Source: Mycobacterium sp. E796 (lineage in GTDB: Bacteria; Actinomycetota; Actinomycetes; Mycobacteriales; Mycobacteriaceae). Taken from it: a DNA stretch of 64,000 bases. Under the pieces are notes generated by a model. That model had not been told where the DNA came from. It saw only the letters and a list, made by a program, of their open reading frames with translations, and searched no databases. A program made the position numbers and the translations under genes. Location: contig NZ_LZKK01000267.1 of NCBI RefSeq assembly GCF_001672815.1, forward strand, positions 1 to 64,000. The letters are read 5' to 3'. Positions within the stretch are counted from its first letter, which is position 1; each line of letters opens with the position of its first letter. Positions 16,057 through 25,165 of the stretch are shown here, in pieces.

Positions 16057-16500
16057 ATGAGCCCTCGTCCGGTGGGCAGGCGGGTCTTGGCGCGAGTCTG
16101 GCTGCCGCTGGTGGCCGTCATCGCGCTCGGTGTCGGCGGGGTGGCAATGTACAAGGTGCACCAGTTCTCGGAGCCCCCGCCCGTCATCACCGTCAATCAG
16201 CCGGCGGCACCGCCGGAGTTCAGCATCAAGCGGCTCACGTACGAATTGTTCGGTTCCGTCGGGGAAGGCGGGATGCTCGTCTGGGTGGATATCAACGGGC
16301 ATCCGCATCGGGTCGATCTCACAAGCTTGCCGTGGTCGCATACGGAGGCGACGACACTCACCGTGGTGTCCGGCAGCCTCTCGGCGCAGGTGCACGGCGG
16401 TCAAGTCGGCTGTCGACTACGGGTAAATGGCGTCATCCGCGCTGAACAGTCCGACACCAATCAGGATGCACACGTCTATTGCCTGGTGAAATCCGCATGA
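16057..16500 (+). CDS. MmpS-family accessory membrane protein
   Basis: A 147-residue protein with one N-terminal membrane helix (residues 13-31) and an extracytoplasmic beta-rich domain ending in a cysteine pair (VGCRLRVNG ... VYCLV). GAGAGGTGA provides the ribosome site. MmpS proteins assemble with the adjacent MmpL to export lipids or siderophores across the envelope. Its stop overlaps the mmpL start (ATGA), so the two are coupled. Which cargo is moved cannot be told from sequence. Confidence 0.93.
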   Translation: MSPRPVGRRVLARVWLPLVAVIALGVGGVAMYKVHQFSEPPPVITVNQPAAPPEFSIKRLTYELFGSVGEGGMLVWVDINGHPHRVDLTSLPWSHTEATTLTVVSGSLSAQVHGGQVGCRLRVNGVIRAEQSDTNQDAHVYCLVKSA

Positions 16501-19340
16501 GCGAGCATCATGCGGAGCAGCGGACGAAGCGCCCGTTCGTCCCCAGAATGGTTCGCGCCCTTGCGATCCCGATCATCATCTTCTGGGGCCTGCTCGCCGT
16601 GTCGACGAACACCTTCATGCCCCAGGTCGAGCGGGTCGCCGAGGAGCTCGCGGGCCCGCTGGTCCCGCACTACGCGCCGTCGCAGCGGGCGCTGCTGTCC
16701 ATCGGGGCGAAGTTCCGCGAGTCCAATTCGACCAGCCTGGCCATGATCGTGCTGGAGGCCAACCGGCCGCTGGGCGACGCGGATCACCAGTACTACGACG
16801 ATTTGATGCGCCGGTTCAAGGGCGACCCCAAGCACGTGCAGTACGCCATGGATCTGTGGGGGAAGCCGATCACCGCGGCCGGCGCGCAGAGCCTCGACGG
16901 CAAGTGCGCCTACGTACTGTTGCGCCTCGCGGGCGATATCGGCCAGATGCAAGCGAATGAGTCCGTCGCCGCCGTTCGGGACATCGTCGCGAAGGACACG
17001 CCGCCGCCCGGGCTCAAGGTCTACGTCAGCGGCGCGGCCCCGCTCGCCTCGGACACGGTGGCGATCGCCAATTCGAGCCTGAACGACATCACGATCGTGA
17101 CGATCTTCCTCATCATCGGAATGTTATTGCTGGTGTACCGCTCCATCGTCACCCTGTTCGTGCCGCTGGCCGGGGTGCTGTTCGAGATGCTTGTCGCCAA
17201 GGGGGTTATCGCGACCCTCGGGCATCTCGGGTACATCGAACTCTCGTCGTTCGCGGTGAACATCGTCGTCGCGCTCACCCTGGGAGCCGGCACGGACTAC
17301 GGCATCTTCCTGATGGGCCGCTATCACGAGGCGCGCCACGACGGCGAGAGCCGGGAGGACGCGTTCTACACCGCGTACAAGAGCGTCACGCCCGTCATCC
17401 TCGGCTCGGGCCTGACGATCGCCGGGGCGTGTTACTGCCTGACGTTCGCTCGGCTCAACTACTTCCACACCATGGGCCCGGCCGTTGCGATCAGCATGCT
17501 GTTCACCATCGCGGCGGCGCTGACGCTCGGCCCCGCCTTCTTGACACTGGGCAGCCTGTTCGGGCTCTTCGACCCGAGGAGCAAAGCCAAAGCGCACCTG
17601 TATCGGCGGATCGGGGCGAGCGTGGTGCGGTGGCCGGTGCCGATCCTCTTCGCCAGTGCCGCCGCGGTTCTGTTGGGGGCGATCTTCGTGCCGACGTACC
17701 GGCAGAACTACGACGACCGTCAGTACCAGCCGCGCAACGCGCCCGCGAATTTGGGCTTCCAGGCGGCCGATCGGCATTTCCCGAAGAGCAAGCTGTTCTC
17801 CGAGATGCTGATGATCGAGAGCGATCACGACATGCGGAACTCGGGCGACTTCATCTCGTTGGACCGCGCGGCCAAGGCTCTCGAGCGCCTTCCGGGCGTC
17901 GCGATGGTGCAAAGCATCACCAGGCCGATGGGTCGAGCTTTGGAACACGCCACGATTCCGTATCTGTTCACCACACAGGGCAGCGGGAGCGGCCAGCAGC
18001 TCCCGTTCAATCAGCAGCAGAATGCCAATACCAATCAGCAGGCGCAGATCACGCAGCACACCGTCGAGGTCACGCGCAAGGAGATCGACTATTTCCAGAA
18101 CCTGTCCGACGAGCTGCACAAGACGGTTCTGACCGTCGAAGATCTGCAGCGGGTCACCGACCAGATGAACCAGGAAATCTCGAACTTCGACGACTTCTTT
18201 CGGCCGATCAAGAGCTACTTCTATTGGGAGCGGCACTGTTTCGACATCCCCATGTGCTGGGCGTTCAGGTCGTTGTTCGACGCGCTCGACAACATCGACC
18301 ATTTGGCGGCTGACATCAACGACGCCAAGGTCTCCCTCGAGGAGATGGACAAGATCGTGCCGCAAATCATCGTGCAGCTGAAGCTGACGGCCGACGACTC
18401 GGAGGCGTTGGCGAACCTTCTGGTCAGCACCTATGGCCAGTCGGCTCTGCAGACGACCCAGACCAACCAGACGTTTGACGATCAGATCAATGTGGGGCTC
18501 GACTTCGACCAGGCCCGCAGCGACGACTTCTTTTACATCCCGCACGAGGGTTTCGACAACGAGGACGTCAAGACCGGCATGCAGCTGCTGATGTCACCGG
18601 ACGGCCAGGCCGCTCGGATCATCGTCACCCACGAAGGCGATGCCAACGGCCCGGAAGGCGTGCAGCACGTCGAACAGTTCCCCAACGCGATAACCGTTGC
18701 GCTCAAAGAGACTTCGCTGGCCGGCTCGAAGGTCTATATCGGCGGTTCCGGATCCACCAACAAGGACATCAAGCAATACGCCGCGTCCGATCTGCTCATC
18801 GTGGCGATCGCCGCCTTCGTGCTGATCTTCTTGATCATGCTGTTCCTCACGAAGAGTCTGATGGCGGCGATTGTCATCCCCGGCACGGTGGCGTTTTCGT
18901 ACGCGGGGGCGTTCGGGCTTTCCGTCCTGGTCTGGCAGCACCTCATCGGCCTGCCGCTGCACTGGTTGATACTGCCCCTGACGTTCATCATCCTGGTGGC
19001 GGTGGGTTCGGACTACAACCTGCTGTTGATCCTTCGGGTCAAAGAGGAACTGCATGCCGGGATCCACACCGGCCTGATCCGCGCGCTCGGCAGCACCGGT
19101 GGTGTAGTGACTTCTGCCGGTTTGGTTTTCGCGTTCACCATGCTGGCGATGCTGAGCAGCGATCTGCGCACCGTCGGTCAGGTCGGTTCGACCGTCTGCA
19201 TCGGCCTGCTGCTCGACACGCTGATCGTGCGGTCGTTCGTCGTGCCCTGCATCCTGCGCATCCTTGGGCCGTGGTTCTGGTGGCCGACGCTGGTGCGGTC
19301 CCGTCCGTTGCCGGTCCGCGGGGCCACGCCGGCCACGTGA
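16497..19340 (+). CDS. MmpL-family RND transporter
   Basis: A 947-residue RND transporter of normal MmpL length. Two large extracytoplasmic loops (about residues 60-190 and 410-750) alternate with two six-helix bundles. The proton-relay Asp-Tyr pairs are visible at residues 267-268 (GTDYGIF) and 839-840 (GSDYNLL). The second loop contains a Gln/Asn-rich stretch (about residues 497-525). The start overlaps the mmpS stop. Expected role: export of a cell-wall lipid, glycolipid or siderophore with MmpS. A convergent FAD oxidase follows across a strong hairpin. Confidence 0.95.
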   Translation: MSEHHAEQRTKRPFVPRMVRALAIPIIIFWGLLAVSTNTFMPQVERVAEELAGPLVPHYAPSQRALLSIGAKFRESNSTSLAMIVLEANRPLGDADHQYYDDLMRRFKGDPKHVQYAMDLWGKPITAAGAQSLDGKCAYVLLRLAGDIGQMQANESVAAVRDIVAKDTPPPGLKVYVSGAAPLASDTVAIANSSLNDITIVTIFLIIGMLLLVYRSIVTLFVPLAGVLFEMLVAKGVIATLGHLGYIELSSFAVNIVVALTLGAGTDYGIFLMGRYHEARHDGESREDAFYTAYKSVTPVILGSGLTIAGACYCLTFARLNYFHTMGPAVAISMLFTIAAALTLGPAFLTLGSLFGLFDPRSKAKAHLYRRIGASVVRWPVPILFASAAAVLLGAIFVPTYRQNYDDRQYQPRNAPANLGFQAADRHFPKSKLFSEMLMIESDHDMRNSGDFISLDRAAKALERLPGVAMVQSITRPMGRALEHATIPYLFTTQGSGSGQQLPFNQQQNANTNQQAQITQHTVEVTRKEIDYFQNLSDELHKTVLTVEDLQRVTDQMNQEISNFDDFFRPIKSYFYWERHCFDIPMCWAFRSLFDALDNIDHLAADINDAKVSLEEMDKIVPQIIVQLKLTADDSEALANLLVSTYGQSALQTTQTNQTFDDQINVGLDFDQARSDDFFYIPHEGFDNEDVKTGMQLLMSPDGQAARIIVTHEGDANGPEGVQHVEQFPNAITVALKETSLAGSKVYIGGSGSTNKDIKQYAASDLLIVAIAAFVLIFLIMLFLTKSLMAAIVIPGTVAFSYAGAFGLSVLVWQHLIGLPLHWLILPLTFIILVAVGSDYNLLLILRVKEELHAGIHTGLIRALGSTGGVVTSAGLVFAFTMLAMLSSDLRTVGQVGSTVCIGLLLDTLIVRSFVVPCILRILGPWFWWPTLVRSRPLPVRGATPAT

Positions 19341-19360
19341 GCACCGTCAGCCGACCATGC

Positions 19361-19410
19361 GGTGAGTCTCATTTGCGATATCACCGGCGCTATCACGAAT
19401 GAGACTCACC
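19361..19410. terminator. Hairpin between convergent genes, probable bidirectional terminator
   Basis: A perfect 13-base stem, GGTGAGTCTCATT at 19361-19373 pairing with 19398-19410, with a 24-base loop that contains a further GATA/TATC pairing. It lies between the ends of mmpL (+) and the FAD oxidase (-). There is no long U-tract, as is common for mycobacterial terminators. Confidence 0.6.
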
Positions 19411-19415
19411 GACTG

Positions 19416-20849
19416 CTAGAAATTGAGCCCCGAGAACATGACCCGACCGGGATCGTACTTCTGCCGCACCGCGCTGAGCCGCGACAGGTTGGGCCCAAAG
19501 TAGCGCGACGCCGGTTGGTTCGCCTCGATGTAGTTCACATAGCCGCCGACCGAATATGGTTGCACCGCTTGGTGTGCCGTGGCGAGCCAGCTCGTCGCCG
19601 CCGCCGGGTCACCCGTTTCGACGTACCACTGCACCAGCGAGGCCTGCCGGCGCCACGGGAACGCCGTCGCACCTGGCGCAACGGTGGCGAGGGCGCCGTC
19701 GAGGGCATGCATGATCGCCAGCATGCGGCCCGCGCCACGCGGGAACGCCTCGACCGCCGACGCGATCCCCTGGGCGGCGGCCGGGGTCATCGCCGTGAAG
19801 ACGTCGGATCCGCCGACGTATCCCAGCGGCGACGGGTTGAGGTTGCCGACGGCCAAGTAGCGCACCAGGTCCATGTAATTGAACGTGTGGTTTTCGGTCC
19901 CGCTCGGTTGCACCCCAACGGCTTTGGTGATGGCGGCCGCGACGCTGTTCCCCGATCCGGCCGGGCAGGTCGCCATTATCCGGGGATGCGTGCCGAACCC
20001 GTCGACGGTGTTGTCCGCCAGCGCCCACATGCTTTGGTCGGCGGTGCGCAGCCAGTTCTGCCAGCCGAGCAGAACCTGCGCGAACGCCTGCGGCGGAAAG
20101 TTGAGGTTGACGACGTCGACGTCGCGGGCGGGGAAAGTGGCGAAGGTCAGCGAGGTCGTCACCCCGAAGTTGCCGCCCCCGCCGCCGCGCAGCGCCCAGA
20201 ACAGGTCGGGGTTGTTGGCGGCGGACGCGGTGACCGCCTGGCCGCCGGGCAGCACCACCGACGCCGCCGTCAGCTGGTCGCAGAGCAGTCCGGCGTGCCG
20301 CGACTGGGCGCCCAGTCCCCCGCCCAGCGCGTGCCCCGCGGCGCCGACCGACGGGCAGGTACCCGTCGGGATGCCCCGTCCGGCCGCGGCCAGCGCTTCG
20401 TGGATCGCGTACAGGCTGGTCGCGGGCGTCACGGTGACCTGCCCGGTGGACGCGTCGTAGTTGATCCCGCCGGGCAGCTGGCGCAGGTCGAACACCACGG
20501 CGCCGTTCGCGGTCGACGCGCCAATGTAGGAGTGCCCGCCGCTGCGCGGGGCGACCTTCAGGTTGTTGGCGGCGGCGAAGGCCATCGCCTTCTGCACGTC
20601 CGCCGCCGAGGTCGGTGTGACGATCGCCGCCGGCGTGAACCCGTTGTAGTTGGTGTTGAAAACCTGCTTCGCGCCGGCGAATTGGGGATCTTGCGGCAGC
20701 ACGACCCGCCCGCCGATCGCGGTGGTCAGGCCGTCCCAGCCGGAGGGGTTCGGGGCCGCGGTCGCCCGCACGGGGCCGAAGACCGCGCCGGCGGCCAACG
20801 CGCCGGCGGCCCCGCGCAGGAACGCCTGGCGGGAGAACTCACGCGCCAT
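19416..20849 (-). CDS. Exported FAD-linked oxidase (berberine-bridge-enzyme type)
   Basis: A 477-residue protein. An N-terminal signal (residues 1-32, SRQAFLRGAAG then a hydrophobic stretch) is followed by an FAD-binding PCMH domain and a C-terminal BBE segment (NY near 453, RYFGPN, YDPGRVMFSG). His106 in RSGGHS and Cys165 in GTCPSVGAAGH correspond to the two covalent FAD attachment residues of bicovalent flavoproteins. The signal looks like a Tat signal but has Arg-Gln where Arg-Arg is usual. M. tuberculosis Rv1726 is a likely relative. The substrate (carbohydrate or aromatic alcohol) is unknown. Confidence 0.87.
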   Translation of the reverse strand: MAREFSRQAFLRGAAGALAAGAVFGPVRATAAPNPSGWDGLTTAIGGRVVLPQDPQFAGAKQVFNTNYNGFTPAAIVTPTSAADVQKAMAFAAANNLKVAPRSGGHSYIGASTANGAVVFDLRQLPGGINYDASTGQVTVTPATSLYAIHEALAAAGRGIPTGTCPSVGAAGHALGGGLGAQSRHAGLLCDQLTAASVVLPGGQAVTASAANNPDLFWALRGGGGGNFGVTTSLTFATFPARDVDVVNLNFPPQAFAQVLLGWQNWLRTADQSMWALADNTVDGFGTHPRIMATCPAGSGNSVAAAITKAVGVQPSGTENHTFNYMDLVRYLAVGNLNPSPLGYVGGSDVFTAMTPAAAQGIASAVEAFPRGAGRMLAIMHALDGALATVAPGATAFPWRRQASLVQWYVETGDPAAATSWLATAHQAVQPYSVGGYVNYIEANQPASRYFGPNLSRLSAVRQKYDPGRVMFSGLNF

Positions 20850-21017
20850 CGTCGGGCTCCCGCGATTGCGTCATGTTCCGCATTGTCATTCCCGGGTGCC
20901 GCGGTGCCGTGTGGCGTGCCGCGGGGCAACCGGACCGTGCCCCAACCGTTACCGGCCCGGGTCCGCCGGGCCTAGGCTGGTGTTTTGGCCGCCTGCGCTT
21001 TTTCGAGAGGTAACGAC

Positions 21018-22574
21018 ATGTCCGCACCGTCAGCCGAGGTCTTCGACCGCCTGCGTCAACTGGTCGCGATCAAGGACATCACCGCACGCGAGACCAAGAC
21101 GATCGACGAGGTTTTCACCGGTAGACCGCTGGCCACGATCCCCATCGGCACGGCCTCCGACGTCGAGGCCGCTTTCGCCGAGGCCCGCGCGGCGCAGGTC
21201 GAGTGGGCGAAGCGCCCGGTCGCCGAGCGGGTGGACGTCATCCGCCGCTACCGCGACCTAGTCATCGAGAACCGCCAGTTCCTGATGGACCTCCTGCAGG
21301 CCGAGGCGGGCAAGGCCCGCTGGGCGGCGCAGGAGGAAATCGTGGATCTGATGGCCAACGCCAACTACTACGTGAACGTGGCCGCCGACCTGTTGAAGCC
21401 GCGCAAGGTGCAGGCGCTGCTCCCGGCGGTCGGCAAGACCACGGTCGTCTACCACCCCAAGGGCGTGGTCGGGGTGATCTCGCCGTGGAACTACCCCATG
21501 ACGCTCACCGCGTCCGACTCGGTGCCCGCGCTGGTGGCGGGCAACGCGGTGGTGATCAAGCCCGACAGCCAGACGCCGTACTGCGCGCTGGCGTGCGCCG
21601 AGCTCTTATACCAGGCCGGGCTGCCGCGGGCGCTGTACGCGGTCGTGCCCGGGCCCGGCTCGGTGGTCGGCAACGCGATCATCGAGAACTGCGACTACTT
21701 GATGTTCACCGGCTCGACCGCCACCGGCAGGCAGCTCGCCGAGCACGCGGGCCGTCGGCTCATCGGCTTCTCGGCCGAGCTCGGCGGCAAGAACGCGATG
21801 ATCATCACGCGGGGGGCCAACCTGGACAAGGCCGCCAAGGCGGCAACCCGCGCGTGCTTCTCCAACGCGGGTCAGCTGTGCATCTCCATCGAGCGCATCT
21901 ACGTCGAGAAGGACGTCGCCGACGAGTTCACCAACAAGTTCGGCGCGGCGGTGCGAAACATGAAGCTCGGCACTGCGTATGACTTCTCGGTCGACATGGG
22001 CAGCTTGATCTCGCCGAGTCAGCTCGACACCGTGACCGAACATGTCGAGGACGCGAAGGCCAAGGGCGCCAAGGTGATTGCGGGCGGCAAGCCGCGACCC
22101 GACATCGGCCCGCTGTTCTACGAGCCGACGGTGCTCACCGATGTCACGCCTGAGATGGAGTGTGCGGCCAACGAGACGTTCGGTCCGCTGGTTTCGATCT
22201 ATCCCGTCGCCGATGTGGACGAGGCCGTCGAGAAGGCCAACGACACCGAATACGGCCTGAACGCCAGCGTGTGGGCCGGGTCCACCGCGGAGGGCCAGGA
22301 GATCGCCGCCCGGCTGCGCTCGGGAACGGTGAACGTCGACGAGGGTTACGCCTTCGCGTGGGGAAGCCTCGGCGCGCCGATGGGCGGGATGGGCCAGTCC
22401 GGCGTCGGCCGCCGGCACGGTGCCGAGGGCCTGTTGAAGTACACCGAATCGCAGACGATCGCGGCCGCGCGGGTGTTCAATCTCGATCCGCCGCGCGGCA
22501 TTCCGCCGACCCTCTGGCAGAAGTCGCTGGTGCCCGTCGTGCGCACGATGATGAAGCTTCCCGGGCGGAAGTGA
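21018..22574 (+). CDS. gabD2: Succinate-semialdehyde dehydrogenase (NADP+) GabD2-type
   Basis: A 518-residue aldehyde dehydrogenase, the same length as M. tuberculosis GabD2 (Rv1731). The cofactor segment GVISPWNYPM, the catalytic Glu in AELGGKNAM and the nucleophile Cys in NAGQLCISIER are present. It oxidises succinate semialdehyde to succinate, feeding the TCA cycle. The start ATG 21018-21020 follows GAGAGG. It is divergent from the FAD oxidase with about 170 bases between the starts. The exact aldehyde preference is inferred from similarity. Confidence 0.92.
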   Translation: MSAPSAEVFDRLRQLVAIKDITARETKTIDEVFTGRPLATIPIGTASDVEAAFAEARAAQVEWAKRPVAERVDVIRRYRDLVIENRQFLMDLLQAEAGKARWAAQEEIVDLMANANYYVNVAADLLKPRKVQALLPAVGKTTVVYHPKGVVGVISPWNYPMTLTASDSVPALVAGNAVVIKPDSQTPYCALACAELLYQAGLPRALYAVVPGPGSVVGNAIIENCDYLMFTGSTATGRQLAEHAGRRLIGFSAELGGKNAMIITRGANLDKAAKAATRACFSNAGQLCISIERIYVEKDVADEFTNKFGAAVRNMKLGTAYDFSVDMGSLISPSQLDTVTEHVEDAKAKGAKVIAGGKPRPDIGPLFYEPTVLTDVTPEMECAANETFGPLVSIYPVADVDEAVEKANDTEYGLNASVWAGSTAEGQEIAARLRSGTVNVDEGYAFAWGSLGAPMGGMGQSGVGRRHGAEGLLKYTESQTIAAARVFNLDPPRGIPPTLWQKSLVPVVRTMMKLPGRK

Positions 22575-22693
22575 CGGGTCCGGTCCTCGGCGAGCTCTGA
22601 CAGGCCATCGCGACACTTACACCACGCACACGACACGCCGACGCGAGCGTGCGTAGTTGCAGTCTCGACGCGCGGATCGTCATTGTCAGCGTC

Positions 22694-22710
22694 TACTACC
22701 GAGCGTAGTA
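22694..22710. promoter_or_regulatory. Inverted repeat TACTAC-N5-GTAGTA before the DUF4383 gene
   Basis: Two perfect six-base arms around CGAGC, ending 36 bases before the GTG start. The position is right for an operator overlapping the promoter or start site. Confidence 0.4.
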
Positions 22711-22746
22711 TCCAGGGCATCCCCACCGTGCACAGGGAGGTGCAAC

Positions 22747-23181
22747 GTGAGGTGGAGTTTCGCCCAAATCGGGCTGCTGATCATCTGTGTCCTGCACGTC
22801 ATCCAGGCGGTGGTCGGGTTCATCATGGAGCCCAGCTTCGCGACGGGCCCCGACGCGCCGACCGTCCAGCTGCTCGGCATGGACTACAACGGCTGGCACG
22901 CCGTCGCCGGCCTGGCCCTGTTCGGCCCGGGCCTGGTGTTCGCGCTGCGCAAGTCGTGGGCGGTGCTGTATCTGATCGCCGCGGCGATTGCCGGTGCGCT
23001 GCCGGGCATTTGGGCGTTCTTCTCGCACCAGGTCGCGTTCGTCTTCACCTTCCCCAACAACACCACCGACGCGGTGGTGCACCTGGTGACCGCGGCGGTG
23101 ATGCTCGCGGTGGCGGCCATACAGATCCCGTTGGACGGTGGGTTGCGCAACTCGCTCGCCGATTTGCGAAAGGAGCGGTAA
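22747..23181 (+). CDS. DUF4383-like small membrane protein
   Basis: A 144-residue protein with four hydrophobic segments (about residues 6-27, 50-66, 71-93 and 110-130) and a short basic tail. GTG at 22747 is preceded by AGGGAGG at good spacing. The pattern (LHVIQAVVGF early, NTTDAVVHLVTA in helix 4) fits the DUF4383 group of actinobacterial membrane proteins. No function is known. An inverted repeat lies just upstream. It stands apart from gabD2 and may be singly transcribed. Confidence 0.72.
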   Translation: MRWSFAQIGLLIICVLHVIQAVVGFIMEPSFATGPDAPTVQLLGMDYNGWHAVAGLALFGPGLVFALRKSWAVLYLIAAAIAGALPGIWAFFSHQVAFVFTFPNNTTDAVVHLVTAAVMLAVAAIQIPLDGGLRNSLADLRKER

Positions 23182-23261
23182 CGCCAAGGATTTCTTGAGG
23201 ATCACTCAAGCGGCGCTGCGTTCATGGCATCGCCCGCCGCGCAGGCCGCGGCCCTCGAGGT

Positions 23262-24044
23262 TCACTGCACCGGGTAGCGGCGTTCCTCGTCGTCGATTCG
23301 TCGCCGCCAGTGTTCGTTGACGTGGTCGGACTGACGCTCGAGCGGAGGCTTGGGCGCGCCGGTCGCGTGTGCGGGGTCGGCCCCGAGGAATCGCAGGACG
23401 CGCGCGATCTCGTCGGGATAGTTCTCGTCGAGCTCTTCGTAGCGGACCGTGAGAACTTCGGGACGCCGGGTGGTGAAGTAGTCGGTCCACGCCGCCTGTT
23501 CGGCGCCGAGGCTCCGTTCCATCTCGGTGATCTGCTCGCGCGTCGGCGCGACGGCGGCGAGGTCGACCGCGGGCCGCTGCGGCGTGGGCCGGCCCAGATA
23601 TAGCCCCCAGGGACGTTCCGTCGTCGGCGGGCCCGGAGAACGGAACCACTCGCCCGTCGTCTCGGCACGAAACAGCGAGATGGCCTGGGCGCGCCGATCG
23701 ACACGGACGATGTTGACGAAAACCGCTGTCGGAAAGAGCGTCTCGAGAACCGCGCCCGGATCTGCACGAAACCCTAAGGCCTGCGCCAGCGAGACGACGT
23801 CCCGCCAGTGGATCTTGAAGCCCCACACGCCGTTCTCCGTCGCCGCGAACGCCCTGACCCTCGTCAGGTATTCGGCCCAGGAGCAGTCCAACGGCAGCCC
23901 CAGGTCTTCCTTGTAGGCCGCGATGTGGTCCGCCGCGAAATACTCCTCGGGCCGCCCGGCAACTCCGGTCGCAACGAGCCCGGCAGCCAAAAACGAACTA
24001 CCCGAACGGGGGGTGGAGGCGATGACATAGCTCGCGTGTCGCAT
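23262..24044 (-). CDS. Stf0-family sulfotransferase
   Basis: A 260-residue protein. The N-terminal loop STPRSGSSFL (residues 10-19) is the PAPS 5'-phosphosulfate-binding motif, and IVRVDRRAQAISLFRA resembles the 3'-phosphate-binding region. Stf0 proteins sulfate trehalose for sulfolipid biosynthesis; the length and GRPEEYF region fit this group, but the acceptor cannot be read from sequence. The start ATG 24042-24044 has a strong AGGAGG; the longer frame upstream overlaps the SDR gene. It lies 37 bases after the SDR on the same strand, so the two are likely co-transcribed. Confidence 0.85.
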   Translation of the reverse strand: MRHASYVIASTPRSGSSFLAAGLVATGVAGRPEEYFAADHIAAYKEDLGLPLDCSWAEYLTRVRAFAATENGVWGFKIHWRDVVSLAQALGFRADPGAVLETLFPTAVFVNIVRVDRRAQAISLFRAETTGEWFRSPGPPTTERPWGLYLGRPTPQRPAVDLAAVAPTREQITEMERSLGAEQAAWTDYFTTRRPEVLTVRYEELDENYPDEIARVLRFLGADPAHATGAPKPPLERQSDHVNEHWRRRIDDEERRYPVQ

Positions 24045-24081
24045 AGGCCTCCTCGGACGTGTCCATTGAAGCGTAGGCGCT

Positions 24082-24822
24082 TTACCCGGCCCCCTTGCCG
24101 TTGTCGACGCGATAGACCGCGCCGTGGACGGCGGCCGCGGCATCGCCGGCGAGGAACGCGATCACGTTCGCGACGTCGAGGGGCTGCATCATGCCGCGCG
24201 GTGAGGCCGTGCGCAGGATCAGATCGTAGTTCGGGTTCTCGGGCGCGCTGAAGTGTTCGATCTGCGGAGTGAGCATGCCGCCCGGGCATACCGCGTTGAC
24301 GCGCAGGCGATCCGCGGTGTACTCCACCGCCAACGCCCGCGTGAGCCCGATCAGCCCGTGCTTGGCGGCGCAGTAGCCGGCCGAATACGCCTGGCCCTCG
24401 ACGCCGGCAATGGAGGCGACGTTGACGATGTTGCCGCCGCGCTCCAGCAGCTGGGGCAGGGCCGCCCGGCACAGGTAGAACGGTCCGTTCAGGTTGACCG
24501 CGAGGTCTTCCGCCCAGTCGTCGTCGGTCATCGACTCGGTTCGGCGCATCTGATGCTTGCCGGCGACGTTGACCAGGACGTCCAATCCGCCGAACTCGTG
24601 GACGCACTGCTCGACCGCGTCCCGGCAGGCCTGGGGCGAAGCGACGTCCACCGACGCGTAGGAGCCGGATTCCACGTCGTTGAACACCGCGGCCAGGCGT
24701 TCGGTGTCGCGGCCGATGCCGAAAACCGTTGCGCCCTGGCGGGAAAACAGCCGGGCGGTTTCGGCACCCAGGCCCGACGACGCACCGGTGACCAACGCGA
24801 CCTTGCCCTGCAGTGCTGACAT
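24082..24822 (-). CDS. Short-chain dehydrogenase/reductase
   Basis: A 246-residue SDR starting at ATG 24820-24822 with AAGAAGGG upstream. The cofactor loop TGASSGLGAETA (about residues 11-22), the VNVAGK variant of NNAG, and catalytic SIAGV...YCAAKHG are visible. The C-terminus is short (YRVDNGKGAG). It probably oxidises or reduces an alcohol/ketone and precedes the sulfotransferase gene, so it could prepare or act on the same substrate. That link is contextual only. Confidence 0.85.
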   Translation of the reverse strand: MSALQGKVALVTGASSGLGAETARLFSRQGATVFGIGRDTERLAAVFNDVESGSYASVDVASPQACRDAVEQCVHEFGGLDVLVNVAGKHQMRRTESMTDDDWAEDLAVNLNGPFYLCRAALPQLLERGGNIVNVASIAGVEGQAYSAGYCAAKHGLIGLTRALAVEYTADRLRVNAVCPGGMLTPQIEHFSAPENPNYDLILRTASPRGMMQPLDVANVIAFLAGDAAAAVHGAVYRVDNGKGAG

Positions 24823-24871
24823 ATCGGCCCTTCTTGGTGCGGTGACGGGCTTCAAAGGCTACATCGCGGCC

Positions 24872-25126
24872 TCAGTACGAGAGGATCCGCGCCACGCCCG
24901 CAACGGTTCTCAGCTTCAGGACGCGACGCGCGGTCATCGCCACAAGCAGGCTGATCGCAAGCCTGCCAAGCGCGACCCGACTGGTGCGCTGCTTCCAGGT
25001 CGGCGGCCGCGAGCCCGCGCGTCGACCTAGGTAGTAGCCGAAGCATGTCGCGGTTGCGAGAGCGCACAGTAGCGCCAATACCGCCATGACGATCAGCGTC
25101 CTTCGTCGCTGTCGCGGGAAGGTCAC
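24872..25126 (-). CDS. Small membrane protein, hypothetical
   Basis: An 84-residue frame from GTG 25124-25126 with a weak AAGGTG upstream. A basic N-terminus precedes a membrane helix (residues 12-32, LIVMAVLALLCALATATCFG); a second mildly hydrophobic stretch lies near residues 51-64. It is on the same strand as the SDR (50 bases before it) and after the DUF1707 gene. No family recognised. It may be real, but the support is codon pattern and position only. Confidence 0.5.
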   Translation of the reverse strand: MTFPRQRRRTLIVMAVLALLCALATATCFGYYLGRRAGSRPPTWKQRTSRVALGRLAISLLVAMTARRVLKLRTVAGVARILSY

Positions 25127-25165
25127 GCGCGAGAAACACCTTGGGCAATAAGTGCGGCTGCCCGA

